A stretch of DNA of 64,000 nt from Clostridiales bacterium (lineage in GTDB: Bacteria > Bacillota > Clostridia > Oscillospirales > Oscillospiraceae), in NCBI GenBank assembly GCA_004558025.1, contig SFEG01000003.1, positions 62,001 through 126,000 on the forward strand. The letters are read 5' to 3'. Below the pieces are notes generated by a model. The model saw only the letters and a program-made list of their open reading frames with translations. It was not told the DNA's origin and did not search any database. The translations under genes and the position numbers were made by a program. Of this stretch, positions 37,861-46,100 are shown piece by piece (position 1 is the first letter of the stretch; every line of letters begins with the position of its first letter).

Positions 37861-37895
37861 ACCGCCGCCCGACAAGCATCGCGTCGGGCGGCGGT
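37861..37895 (-). terminator. LCMT-like gene terminator
   Basis: ACCGCCGCCCGAC/GTCGGGCGGCGGT with a 9-nt loop. The T-run lies on the minus strand side. Confidence 0.8.
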
Positions 37896-37910
37896 CATTT
37901 CAATGAAGCT

Positions 37911-38552
37911 TTATTGCTTTTTCTCAAGAATAACGATCCTGTTGGATATATTGCGCACAGCCGGCAGCTTGTCGAGCAGCCTGTATACCGGAACGAACTC
38001 GGCCATGCCCTCGGTAAGGCAGTGCTCCCCGGTAAGCTCAAAGCCCGGCAGCAGCTGCGCGAGCGCCTCGCCGTTTTTCACGCCCCAGGTAAATCTGGCG
38101 TTACTGCCCTCGATGGACTTTTCCTTGAAACGCTTGACTATAACGGGATTCATCGTCTCGACGAATACGCTCGCCTCGGCAAAGCGCGCGGCGATTACCT
38201 CGAATATGCGCTGCACGTCGGCCTGGTTCAGATACATGGTAAGCCCCTCGATTATGACAAGCACCGGTTCGGACTGCTGCTGTATCTTGTCGCCCCAATC
38301 GTCCATGGCCGACATCGCTATCTGCGAGATATCGCCCGCCTCCGGCATGAGCCCTGCACGAACGGCTATAGTCTCCGGCAGATCGAGGTTATGCCAGCGG
38401 CAATAGCCCGCTACGCGATAGCATCGCGTGTCCAGCCCGCAGGCAATGTTTACGACCACTGCGCCGGGGTGATTTTCGAGATAGTCTCCGACAAGTCTGT
38501 CGAGCACTATCGTGCGCGCGATAACGCCGCTCAGCTTTGTTTTTTCGCCCAT
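37911..38552 (-). CDS. LCMT-family SAM methyltransferase, N-terminally shortened
   Basis: 213 aa. SAM motif NHPGAVVVNIACGLDTRCYR, then WHNLDLPETIAVR and the motif EPVLVIIEGLTMYLN are typical of leucine-carboxyl-methyltransferase-like proteins. Relatives are about 265 aa. Here the first residues (MGEKTKLSGV) run straight into IARTIVLDRLVGDYL, so roughly 50 residues of the N-terminal lid are missing, joined at about 38516-38528. GGAGG precedes the ATG, and a perfect 50-bp palindrome lies just upstream. Activity doubtful. Confidence 0.75.
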   Translation of the reverse strand: MGEKTKLSGVIARTIVLDRLVGDYLENHPGAVVVNIACGLDTRCYRVAGYCRWHNLDLPETIAVRAGLMPEAGDISQIAMSAMDDWGDKIQQQSEPVLVIIEGLTMYLNQADVQRIFEVIAARFAEASVFVETMNPVIVKRFKEKSIEGSNARFTWGVKNGEALAQLLPGFELTGEHCLTEGMAEFVPVYRLLDKLPAVRNISNRIVILEKKQ

Positions 38553-38565
38553 GTCAATGTCCTCC

Positions 38566-38615
38566 GTGTTAAATGCGATATAGTTAGCACGTGCTAACTA
38601 TATCGCATTTAACAC
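38566..38615. repeat. perfect 50-bp palindrome (TetR-like operator)
   Basis: Two 25-base arms meet at 38590/38591 with no spacer and no mismatch; the core is TAGTTAGCACGTGCTAACTA. It lies between the LCMT-like start codon (14 bp away) and the terminator of the gene at 38705. The core resembles TetR-family operators, while the outer arms extend far beyond a usual operator. It would form a cruciform or a very stable mRNA leader hairpin. Confidence 0.85.
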
Positions 38616-38656
38616 TCGCAGCGCCGTATTTCAAGACAGTCGGCAGCTTTAATATC

Positions 38657-38695
38657 AAAAAAAACGGTGCAGCCGTCAAAAAGACGGCTGCACCG
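38657..38695 (-). terminator. terminator of the dehydrogenase gene
   Basis: CGGTGCAGCCGTC/GACGGCTGCACCG with a 5-nt loop and an eight-T run on the minus strand. Confidence 0.9.
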
Positions 38696-38704
38696 AAGCT
38701 TGGC

Positions 38705-39793
38705 TTATTTCGTTTTAACGTAGCAGTTCATCGGGTGGACCATGTATTCGTTGTAGGGGAACTGATCTGTGGTGACATAGCCTGCCGGTGCGTCAATGAG
38801 CTGCGGAATGCGGTTTACGAGCGTTGCGCAGGTAAGCTCGACCGTCGCGGGCTGATTGACGATGCAGGTCGTCTCGGGCTCACCGTGCAGCGTCCACACG
38901 TTTTTGTCGGTCTCCTCGGGGTTATAGATCTTGCCGACGCACTCTGTCACAAGGGTGATCCCCTCCTCGGTCTCGGTGGTGACGACAGCGCGCATGCCGG
39001 TAACGTCGCCGGCCTTTACGACCATGCCCAGCGTTTCGGACTTGAGATCCTCCTTGTCAACGCAGGGTATGCACTTCTGCGTCTGCGAGGTAATATGCAG
39101 GTTCATTTTGCTGCACAGCCAGCCGTTCTGGTTCCACATATACGAGGGGACGTATTTGCCGCTTTCGACGAGCTCCTTCATCTCCTCCGACGGAGTTTCG
39201 TTGTAGCAGCCGATGGTTTTGTTAAACTCGTCGATCGTAAGTCCCGCGCCGTGACCCTCGGCGAGGGCTACGCCGTAGTCTTCGACATTATACCAGCTGC
39301 TGCCCTCAATCTTCGTGATCTTGTGCGAGGAGCCGGCGAGGTTCGTGACCATCGTGCCCCAATACAGGTCGCAGTAGCCAACGCCCGTTAGCGTGCAGCT
39401 GCCCTCTTTGGCCAGCTTATCGAGCTTCGCGGTAAGGGCGGGGGAGGAGTTCCAGGGGTACAGCGCCTCCTCGCAGGTGGTTATGGCGTTGACGCCGTGC
39501 TTTGCGCAGATGGTGAAAATGTCCTCAAGCTCGGCGACCGTGCTTCGTGTTGCGATTATGCAGACGTCCGGCTTGAGTTCGCCCATGCGCTTGTCGGCGT
39601 CCGCGGAATTTTCAACGGTGACTCCGACATGGGGGAAGCCTCCGCCGATTATCTCGGAGACATCTTTGCCTATATGACTCTTGTTGCGGCAGAATGCGCC
39701 GACCAGCTCGCCGTCATGCTCGATGACATAGCGCATAAGATAGCGGCTCATTTTGCCCGCACCGTACTGAACGACCTTGATTTTTCGATCCAT
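38705..39793 (-). CDS. NAD(P)-dependent dihydrodipicolinate-reductase-like dehydrogenase
   Basis: 362 aa. The N-terminal Rossmann fold is VVQYGAGKMSRYLMRYVIEH; the later segment GVNAITTCEEALYPW is typical of the dihydrodipicolinate reductase / 2,4-diaminopentanoate dehydrogenase / amine dehydrogenase superfamily. Length fits the diaminopentanoate-dehydrogenase-like group used in amino-acid (ornithine) fermentation, but no other ornithine-pathway gene is nearby, so the substrate is unproven. Monocistronic. Confidence 0.7.
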   Translation of the reverse strand: MDRKIKVVQYGAGKMSRYLMRYVIEHDGELVGAFCRNKSHIGKDVSEIIGGGFPHVGVTVENSADADKRMGELKPDVCIIATRSTVAELEDIFTICAKHGVNAITTCEEALYPWNSSPALTAKLDKLAKEGSCTLTGVGYCDLYWGTMVTNLAGSSHKITKIEGSSWYNVEDYGVALAEGHGAGLTIDEFNKTIGCYNETPSEEMKELVESGKYVPSYMWNQNGWLCSKMNLHITSQTQKCIPCVDKEDLKSETLGMVVKAGDVTGMRAVVTTETEEGITLVTECVGKIYNPEETDKNVWTLHGEPETTCIVNQPATVELTCATLVNRIPQLIDAPAGYVTTDQFPYNEYMVHPMNCYVKTK

Positions 39794-39973
39794 TATAATT
39801 GCCTCCTTGTTTTAAATGAATAGTTATATTTTTAACAACCCTATAAGGCTATTATAATTATTGCCGCAATAATGTCAAGTTAATTCTATGTAAAAAAGAA
39901 AATTGCGGCAGAATTTGCGCCGCGGTCAATGCCGGATGGGTGATTTTTATAAGTGTTTAGGTAATAAGTAAAA

Positions 39974-39998
39974 AATCCGAACACTTAGTGTTCGGATT
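39974..39998 (-). terminator. tRNA operon terminator
   Basis: AATCCGAACACT/AGTGTTCGGATT with a minimal loop; T-run on the minus strand immediately after. Confidence 0.85.
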
Positions 39999-40001
39999 CT
40001 T

Positions 40002-40076
40002 TGGAGGCGTCACCCGGATTTGAACCGGGGAATCGCGGATTTGCAGTCCGCTGCCTTACCACTTGGCTATGACGCC
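40002..40076 (-). tRNA. tRNA-Cys (anticodon GCA)
   Basis: Acceptor GGCGTCA/TGACGCC with discriminator U and encoded CCA. The anticodon loop reads CTGCAAA, and the T-arm has GGTTCAAATCC. Complete cloverleaf. Confidence 0.95.
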
Positions 40077-40083
40077 ATATTAG

Positions 40084-40116
40084 TTTGCAGGCTTTTGAAA
40101 GCGAAGCCTGCAAACG
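40084..40116. other. hairpin between tRNA-Gly and tRNA-Cys
   Basis: GTTTGCAGGCTT/AAGCCTGCAAAC with a 9-nt loop. A seven-T run follows on the plus strand only, opposite to the tRNA direction. Perhaps a processing hairpin in the precursor, or an antisense terminator. Confidence 0.5.
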
Positions 40117-40122
40117 TTTTTT

Positions 40123-40198
40123 TGGAGCGGGCAACGAGACTCGAACTCGCTACCTCCACCTTGGCAAGGTGGCGCTCTACCGGATGAGCTATGCCCGC
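40123..40198 (-). tRNA. tRNA-Gly (anticodon GCC)
   Basis: Acceptor GCGGGCA/TGCCCGC with discriminator U and encoded CCA. Anticodon loop TTGCCAA. D and T arms regular. Confidence 0.95.
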
Positions 40199-40210
40199 AA
40201 ATGGTGCCTC

Positions 40211-40286
40211 CGGTCGGACAACTGGACTCGAACCAGTGACCCCCTGCTTGTAAGGCAGGTGCTCTAACCAGCTGAGCTATGCTCCC
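40211..40286 (-). tRNA. tRNA-Val-like (anticodon TAC) with non-matching acceptor stem
   Basis: D-arm, anticodon arm (CCTGC-CTTACAA-GCAGG) and T-arm (ACTGG/CCAGT) are all well formed. The 5' acceptor strand GGGAGCA, however, faces TGTCCGA instead of TGCTCCC, and no CCA is encoded. The 3' strand would suit a tRNA beginning TCGGACA. It looks like a chimera between two tRNA genes joined at or after the conserved T-arm. Probably a pseudo-tRNA unless edited. Confidence 0.7.
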
Positions 40287-40303
40287 TCATCAGCGGCTTG
40301 TTT

Positions 40304-40332
40304 ATTATACTAAAGCTGCCCCCAATTGTCAA
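40304..40332 (-). promoter_or_regulatory. tRNA operon promoter
   Basis: On the minus strand a perfect TTGACA (40332-40327), a 17-bp spacer and a perfect TATAAT (40309-40304), as expected for a stable-RNA operon. Confidence 0.9.
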
Positions 40333-40349
40333 CAACAATTTTGAAGTTT

Positions 40350-41231
40350 TTAATCGTTTTTTGCCTGCTCCAAAAGTGCGGCGATATCGTCGGGCGTGAA
40401 AGTATACACGGTATCGCAGAACTGGCAGCTTACGTCAACATCCTTGCCCTCGTCGATCATGCTACGGAGCTCGCTCTCGCCGATGCCGAGGATGGCGCTT
40501 GCCACGCGCTCGCGGCTGCATTTGCAGCGATAGCCGATCTCGTCCTCGCCGACGATGTGATGCTCAAGCCCCTTGAGCACCTGCTCAAACACAGCCTCGA
40601 TCCCATCCTCGGCCAGAATGGTCGTCAGAGCGTCCATCATGGTGATGTTCTCCTCAAGCTTATCTATAAGCTCGTCCGGCGCGCCGGGCATGAGCTGCAC
40701 GATGAAGCCACCTGCCGATTTTATTCTCAGATCGGTGTCGACCAGAACGCCGAGACCGCAGGCCGCCGGTATCTGCTCACTCTCGAGCATGTACGCCGTC
40801 AGATCCTCTGCTATCTCGCCGGATACGAGCTGCGTTGAGCCGATGTACGGCTCCTTGAGCCCGATATCACGGCTGACGGTTATCATACCGTCTCTGCCGA
40901 CCGCACCGCCGACATTGAGCTTTCCGTCCGGCCTGAGCGGTAGCTCGACGCCGGGATTCGTCACATAGCCGCGGACAAAGCCGGCGCTGTCGGACACGGC
41001 GATCACGCTGCCTATGGGGCCGCCGCCGTTTATGCGTATCGTTAAGCTGCCGTCGTCCTCCTTCATCATATTGCCGAGCATGGACGCTGCGCACAGCGTT
41101 CTGCCGAGCGCGGCAGCGGTCGTTGGTGTGCAACGGTGGATATCCTTTGCGCGCTGCACCGTTTCCCTTGCGCTGACTGCCGACATTTTTATAAAGCCGT
41201 CTCCGGCTGTTGCTCTGAGTATTCTGTCCAT
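40350..41231 (-). CDS. hslO: redox-regulated chaperone Hsp33
   Basis: A 293-aa holdase activated by oxidation. The N-terminal domain has HRCTPTTAAALGRTLCAASM; the C-terminal zinc redox switch is CKC followed about 30 residues later by CQFC. These match the four-Cys arrangement of Hsp33. It starts 9 bp after the methyltransferase gene, in an operon yerC-methyltransferase-hslO. Confidence 0.95.
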   Translation of the reverse strand: MDRILRATAGDGFIKMSAVSARETVQRAKDIHRCTPTTAAALGRTLCAASMLGNMMKEDDGSLTIRINGGGPIGSVIAVSDSAGFVRGYVTNPGVELPLRPDGKLNVGGAVGRDGMITVSRDIGLKEPYIGSTQLVSGEIAEDLTAYMLESEQIPAACGLGVLVDTDLRIKSAGGFIVQLMPGAPDELIDKLEENITMMDALTTILAEDGIEAVFEQVLKGLEHHIVGEDEIGYRCKCSRERVASAILGIGESELRSMIDEGKDVDVSCQFCDTVYTFTPDDIAALLEQAKND

Positions 41232-41240
41232 AGTATAACC

Positions 41241-41978
41241 TCAATAAATGCTTGTGTTCTTTGCCGATACGAACATCCTGCCCCGGTCGCCCTGCGGGCA
41301 ATCGGTGAAAAAGCGGACCTGCTCAAAGCCCGCCTTTTCGAGCGCTGCTTTAAGCGCTTCGGGGGAGTGGGCGTACTCAACATGCTCCTCGCACTCGCGC
41401 TGCCACAGCTTGCCGCGTCGGGAAAAGAGATCCATGCCGTAAAGCAGTGTGTTTTCCTCCTTGGAAAAATCCGCGCGCCACAGGCAGAGCACATCGTCCG
41501 TCTCGTCAACGAAAATTTCGCCGTCGAGCGCCATCATGCTCTCCGGCGTTTTTATATCGAATATAAAAAGTCCGTACGGCCGCACGAAAAGATGCAGCCT
41601 GTCAAATACCCGGCCGAGCTTATTCGGCGGGATATAATTTATCCCGTCAAGCGAGCAGTAGGCCGCGTCCACCGTGCCGTAAAGATCGAGCTCGGCTGCG
41701 TCCTGACAGAGGTACAGCGGCATTATCTCGGCGTCAAGTGCTTTGCCGGAGGCCTGCATGAGCATATCGGGCGAGGCGTCTACCGCGATCATCTCGTAGC
41801 CGCGGCGCGCCATGAGCGCCGTGAGCGTTCCCGTGCCGCAGCAAAGGTCGAGAAGCGTTTTGAACTCGCCTCCGTCGGAGTCAAACAGGGCCTTGTAAAA
41901 ATCGGCAAAGTCACCGTAGGGGATATCGCCCGTAAGCGTATCGTACCACATTGACAGCGGACCGTAGGAAGCTGCCAT
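41241..41978 (-). CDS. class I SAM-dependent methyltransferase
   Basis: 245 aa. The N-terminus WYDTLTGDIPYGDFADFY and SAM motif LLDLCCGTGTLTALMARRGY, then AVDASPDML, mark a small-molecule or unassigned methyltransferase common in Firmicutes. Its ATG overlaps the yerC stop by one base, and it is followed by hslO. Substrate unknown. Confidence 0.9.
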   Translation of the reverse strand: MAASYGPLSMWYDTLTGDIPYGDFADFYKALFDSDGGEFKTLLDLCCGTGTLTALMARRGYEMIAVDASPDMLMQASGKALDAEIMPLYLCQDAAELDLYGTVDAAYCSLDGINYIPPNKLGRVFDRLHLFVRPYGLFIFDIKTPESMMALDGEIFVDETDDVLCLWRADFSKEENTLLYGMDLFSRRGKLWQRECEEHVEYAHSPEALKAALEKAGFEQVRFFTDCPQGDRGRMFVSAKNTSIY

Positions 41979-42280
41979 CAGTCCTTGTCCTGCTGCTCGG
42001 CCAGGCGCTCGAACACTCTTTCGTAGCCGTCCTTGCCGTATTGCAGCGAGCGGTTGACGCGGCTTATTGTCGCACTGGAAGCGCCGGTTTCTGCCAAGAT
42101 GTCATTATATATCATGCCCTTGGAGAGACATACGGCGACCTGATAGCGCTGCTCCATTGCCTGAATCTCCGTCACGGTGCACAGATCGTCAAAGAAATCC
42201 ATGCACTCCTCGACGGTCTTGAGCGTAAGTATCGCCTTATACATATCCTGATTGCGGGGCTTTCTGTTAAGCTTGTTCAT
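41978..42280 (-). CDS. YerC/YecD family TrpR-like regulator
   Basis: A 100-aa helical DNA-binding protein. TrpR-like HTH: YQVAVCLSKGMIYNDILAET, then GASSATISRVNRSLQYG. Conserved in Firmicutes; targets poorly known. The GAGGTTAGCTC region precedes the ATG. First gene of the three-gene operon. Confidence 0.93.
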   Translation of the reverse strand: MNKLNRKPRNQDMYKAILTLKTVEECMDFFDDLCTVTEIQAMEQRYQVAVCLSKGMIYNDILAETGASSATISRVNRSLQYGKDGYERVFERLAEQQDKD

Positions 42281-42466
42281 GAGCTAACCTCCTTCGGTCA
42301 TACATATATATTTTACATCAACACATCACAAATGTAAAGCGCTAATGCCATAAATCGCGATCCGATATATAAAATGGATGTAAAAGCTTTTTAAGGCGGG
42401 AATTTGTTGTTGATTAATATTGATAAATGTAATACAATATAAACAAGGTAATTGGAGGTGAAAGCA

Positions 42467-42922
42467 ATGCCATTTGAAATGACGATGACTATGTTCTGGC
42501 TGATCGCCATGGTGTTCTTCCTCGTTGTCGAGGCGGTGACGGTCGGACTTGTGTGCATCTGGTTTGCGGCGGGCTCGCTCGTGGCTCTGCTGTGCGCGAT
42601 GCTCAACGCACCCGTGTGGCTTCAGATAGCCCTGTTTCTCATCGTTTCGGCGGTGACATTGTATTACACAAGGCCGCTCGTCAAGAAGTATGTCAACAAT
42701 AAGGTCGAGCCGACCAACGCCGATGCCGTTATCGGTAAGGAGTGCCGCGTGACGGAGACGATAGATAATATCGCGGGCACAGGAGCCGTGTACGTTGACG
42801 GTAAAACGTGGACGGCAAGAAGCGAAAACGAAGGAGAGACGATCCCTGAGGGAACTCTCGTAACGGCAAAACGCATCGACGGCGTGAAGCTTATCGTCGC
42901 GTCGGCGGTAGGAGTAAAATGA
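42467..42922 (+). CDS. NfeD-like membrane protein
   Basis: A 151-aa NfeD1b-type protein. Two or three TM helices (FWLIAMVFFLVVEAVTVGLV and WLQIALFLIVSAVTLYY) are followed by a C-terminal OB-fold beta domain (GKECRVTETIDNIAGTGAVY). ATG 42467 follows GGAGGTG. The next gene encodes an SPFH protein, the conserved NfeD-stomatin pair for membrane microdomains. Confidence 0.9.
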   Translation: MPFEMTMTMFWLIAMVFFLVVEAVTVGLVCIWFAAGSLVALLCAMLNAPVWLQIALFLIVSAVTLYYTRPLVKKYVNNKVEPTNADAVIGKECRVTETIDNIAGTGAVYVDGKTWTARSENEGETIPEGTLVTAKRIDGVKLIVASAVGVK

Positions 42923-42941
42923 ATATTTAAGGAGAAAGCAA

Positions 42942-43841
42942 ATGGAATATGTAATTTACGTACTGATACTTCTTGTGCTTGTTATAATCGTAAGAAATAT
43001 CCGCATCGTTCAGCAGAGCAAGGTCATGATAATCGAGCGCCTGGGCAAATATCAGTCGACCTGGGGCACCGGCATCCATGTCAAGATCCCCTTCTTTGAG
43101 AGAGTCGCGAAGACCATCTCCCTCAAGGAGCAGGTAGCCGATTTCCCGCCCCAGCCCGTTATCACCAAGGATAACGTCACCATGCAGATAGACACCGTTA
43201 TCTACTTCCAGATAACCGACCCCAAGCTGTACACCTACGGCATCGAGCATCCTATGGTCGCTATCGAGAACCTGTCGGCAACGACGCTGCGTAACATAAT
43301 CGGCGACCTCGAGCTCGACCAGTGTCTCACGAGCCGCGATCTCATAAACGGCAAAATGCGCACCATCCTTGACGAAGCCACCGACCCCTGGGGCATCAAG
43401 GTAAACCGCGTTGAGCTCAAGAACATCCTGCCGCCGCGCGAGATCCAGTCGGCGATGGAAAAGCAGATGAAGGCAGAGCGTGAACGCCGCGAGGCAATTC
43501 TCCGCGCCGAGGGCGAAAAGCGCGCGGCCATCCTCGAGGCCGAGGGCGAGAAGGAGTCGGCCATCCTGCGCGCCGACGCGAAGAAGCAGCAGCAAATCCT
43601 TGAAGCGGAAGGCGAGGCCGAGGCTATCCTCAAGGTCCAGACCGCTACCGCCGAAGGTATCAGGCTTATAAACGAGTCCATGCCGAGCGAGGCCGTGCTG
43701 AAGATCAAGGCTCTCGAGGCTTTCGCGGCAGCTGCAAACGGCAAGGCAACGAAGATAATCATCCCGAGCGAGATCCAGGGTATCGCCGGTCTTGCCGAAG
43801 GCGTTGTTCAGTCTGTAAAGGACATTCCCGCAGACAAGTAA
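42942..43841 (+). CDS. SPFH/band-7 stomatin-like protein
   Basis: 299 aa. The N-terminal membrane anchor (YVIYVLILLVLVIIVRNI) precedes the SPFH domain (KVMIIERLGKYQSTWGTGIH, DNVTMQIDTVIYFQITD). A long Ala/Glu coiled coil (REAILRAEGEKRAAILEAEG) follows. Forms oligomeric membrane platforms that modulate proteases. 19 bp after nfeD. Confidence 0.94.
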   Translation: MEYVIYVLILLVLVIIVRNIRIVQQSKVMIIERLGKYQSTWGTGIHVKIPFFERVAKTISLKEQVADFPPQPVITKDNVTMQIDTVIYFQITDPKLYTYGIEHPMVAIENLSATTLRNIIGDLELDQCLTSRDLINGKMRTILDEATDPWGIKVNRVELKNILPPREIQSAMEKQMKAERERREAILRAEGEKRAAILEAEGEKESAILRADAKKQQQILEAEGEAEAILKVQTATAEGIRLINESMPSEAVLKIKALEAFAAAANGKATKIIIPSEIQGIAGLAEGVVQSVKDIPADK

Positions 43842-43859
43842 GAAAAATTTTTGATCAAA

Positions 43860-43888
43860 GACCCGGCCTGAATAAGCCGGGTCTTTTT
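43860..43888 (+). terminator. nfeD-SPFH terminator
   Basis: GACCCGGC/GCCGGGTC with an 8-nt loop and T-run, ending just before the hexokinase RBS, so some read-through is possible. Confidence 0.8.
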
Positions 43889-43898
43889 GAGGTATGTG

Positions 43899-45155
43899 AT
43901 GATAAAAGTAGCACAGTTTATGAAGTCTCACGGTATAGATGCCGAGAGGGTCGACCTTTCCGAATGCACAAAGGCCTTTGCCGACGCGATGCGCACAGGG
44001 CTTGCCGAGCAGCAGAAGAATATGCCCATGCTGCCGACGTATCTGTATTCGTCGGGGAAGCTCAAAAGGGGCGGAAAAGCCATCGTCATCGATGCGGGCG
44101 GAACGAGATTCCGCACGGCGATTATAAGCTTTGACGGGAAAAAGGCCGTTATCGACTCGCTCGATAAGCGCTCAATGCCCGGCGCGGCGGAGCCTGTGAG
44201 CTGGAATGAGTTTATCTCCTGCGTTGCCGACTGCGTGCAGCCGCTTCTGAAGCAGACCGAAAATATCGGCTTCTGCTTTTCATATCCGATAGAAATAACG
44301 CCCGAGTGCGACGGTAAGGTGCTGGGGCTCACAAAGCAGGTCAAGATCGAGGGCGCTGTCGGCTCGTACCTCGGCGCGTCGCTGAGAGCGGAGCTCGAAC
44401 GCCGCGGCGAAAAACCGGGCAGGATCGTTGTTTTGAACGACACTCCGGCGACTTTGCTTGCCGGAAGGGTGCTCTCAAAGGGCAGCTATGACGGATATAT
44501 CGGCCTCGTAGCCGGAACGGGCTGCAATACCTGCTGCGAGATTGAATGCGGCAAGATAGAAAAGCTCGGGCTCGAAGGCGGCAGGAAAATGCTTGTTAAC
44601 CTCGAAAGTGGCTCGTTCGGCTCATTTCCGCGAGGCGAAGCAGATCTTGCTATGGACGAGGATCTCCCCGACACCGGAGCATACATTGCCGAAAAAATGA
44701 TATCCGGCCGCTATCTCGGACAGGTCTGCATGTACACGCTCAAAATGGCCGCAAAAGAAGGGCTGTTTTCCGAGCGCGCGACGGAGATAATCGAAAAAAT
44801 GATCGAGCTCACGACTCCCACCATTGATAAATGGGGCAGCGGCCGCTTCCCAAAGGGCTTTAACAGCGAGGACAGGGTCAATTTAGTTTACATAATATCC
44901 GAGATCTTCGAGCGCTCGGCGAGGTGCATAGCCTCCAAGCTCTGCGGCATACTCGAGGTCACGGGCGCCGGCAGCTCGCGCCCCGTGTGCATCGCGGTGG
45001 ACGGTTCGCTTTATTCCGAAAGCAAGCTCCTGCGCCCGGAGCTTGAGCGTTTTATGGATGTGTACGCGGGAGAAATCATGGGCAGACGCTATGAATTTAT
45101 AAATGCCGAGAATATGAGTCTTATCGGCACAGCTGCGGCGGTGCTGCTGTTATGA
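43899..45155 (+). CDS. hexokinase (eukaryotic-type hexokinase family)
   Basis: 418 aa. Phosphate-1 motif KAIVIDAGGTRFRTAIISFD, sugar-binding GFCFSYPIEI, VVLNDTPATLLAG and VAGTGCNTCCEI. The hexokinase_1/2 fold is distinct from the bacterial ROK glucokinases. Phosphorylates glucose or a related hexose with ATP. ATG 43899 follows GAGG. Its stop overlaps the znuA-like start (ATGA), which couples a sugar kinase to a metal transporter. Confidence 0.88.
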   Translation: MIKVAQFMKSHGIDAERVDLSECTKAFADAMRTGLAEQQKNMPMLPTYLYSSGKLKRGGKAIVIDAGGTRFRTAIISFDGKKAVIDSLDKRSMPGAAEPVSWNEFISCVADCVQPLLKQTENIGFCFSYPIEITPECDGKVLGLTKQVKIEGAVGSYLGASLRAELERRGEKPGRIVVLNDTPATLLAGRVLSKGSYDGYIGLVAGTGCNTCCEIECGKIEKLGLEGGRKMLVNLESGSFGSFPRGEADLAMDEDLPDTGAYIAEKMISGRYLGQVCMYTLKMAAKEGLFSERATEIIEKMIELTTPTIDKWGSGRFPKGFNSEDRVNLVYIISEIFERSARCIASKLCGILEVTGAGSSRPVCIAVDGSLYSESKLLRPELERFMDVYAGEIMGRRYEFINAENMSLIGTAAAVLLL

Positions 45156-46099
45156 AAAAAGCGAAAAAACTTATTCCGCTGCTCCTGTGCCTGTGCCTTA
45201 TCCTATCCGGCTGCGCGGCGCGGGAAACGGAGGAGAAGGACAGCTCGAAGCTGCAGATAGTGTGCACGAACTTCCCGGCCTACGATTTTGCGCGCGAGAT
45301 CGCGGGGAACAGGGCGCAGATAAAGCTGCTGATAAAGCCCGGCGCGGAGGTGCATTCGTATGAGCCCGCGCCGAAGGAGGTCATCGCGATACAGGAAAGC
45401 GACCTGTTTATCTGCAACGGCGGCGAATCGGAGGCCTGGGTCGAGTCGCTCGTGGGCGAGGATGTGAATATCCTGCGCATGATGGAATGTGTCGAGACTG
45501 TTGCCGAAAGCGGCGAGGGCATCTATGCCGCCGAGGACGAGCACGATCATGAGCATGACGACGGGAAAGAGGAGCTCGACGAGCATGTGTGGACAACGCC
45601 CGGAAACGCGGCGAAGATATGCTACGCTTTGTGCGATAAGCTCTGTGAGGCCGACCCCGAGAATGCAAACGAATATATGCTAAACTATGAGGTCTATAAC
45701 GCAAAGCTCATGGAGCTCGATATTGAGATACGAACGACTGTCTTGAACGGTGTGCGCGATACGCTCGTTTTTGCCGACCGTTTCCCGATGCGCTATTTTA
45801 CGCGTGAGTACGGGCTCAAATACTATGCAGCCTATCCCGGCTGTGCATCCCAGACCGAGCCCTCGGCGAAAACCGTCGCGTTCTTGATTGACCATGTGCG
45901 CGAGGAGAATATTCCCGCCGTTTTGTACATGGAATTTTCAAATGAGAAGATGGCCGACGTCATCTGCGAGGACACCGGATGCAAAAAGCTCCCGTTTTAC
46001 TCGGCGCACAGCGTGACGGCACAGCAGTTCGAGGACGGGGTCACATACCTCGACCTTATGCGCATGAATATTGAAACCCTGAAGGAGGCGCTTTACTGA
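45152..46099 (+). CDS. znuA: zinc/manganese ABC transporter substrate-binding lipoprotein (ZnuA-like)
   Basis: 315 aa. Lipoprotein signal with lipobox LSGCAA, cluster A-I/ZnuA fold: NFPAYDFAREIAGNRAQIKL, GAEVHSYEPAP with a metal-binding His. A His/Asp loop (DEHDHEHDDGKEELDEHVW) characteristic of zinc-specific members follows. Captures Zn2+ outside the cell for ZnuCB. Confidence 0.93.
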   Translation: MKKAKKLIPLLLCLCLILSGCAARETEEKDSSKLQIVCTNFPAYDFAREIAGNRAQIKLLIKPGAEVHSYEPAPKEVIAIQESDLFICNGGESEAWVESLVGEDVNILRMMECVETVAESGEGIYAAEDEHDHEHDDGKEELDEHVWTTPGNAAKICYALCDKLCEADPENANEYMLNYEVYNAKLMELDIEIRTTVLNGVRDTLVFADRFPMRYFTREYGLKYYAAYPGCASQTEPSAKTVAFLIDHVREENIPAVLYMEFSNEKMADVICEDTGCKKLPFYSAHSVTAQQFEDGVTYLDLMRMNIETLKEALY

Positions 46100-46100
46100 A

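Noticed and set aside
35945..37879. A 644-codon open frame antisense to oleate hydratase
   Set aside because: Its length reflects the GC-rich third positions of the real gene; composition (Val/Asp/Leu-rich, no motifs) is typical of a shadow frame.
38579..38602. CIRCE-like reading of the centre of the 50-bp palindrome
   Set aside because: The half site TTAGCAC matches CIRCE but the nine-base spacer is absent and the symmetry extends much further; a TetR-type operator fits better.
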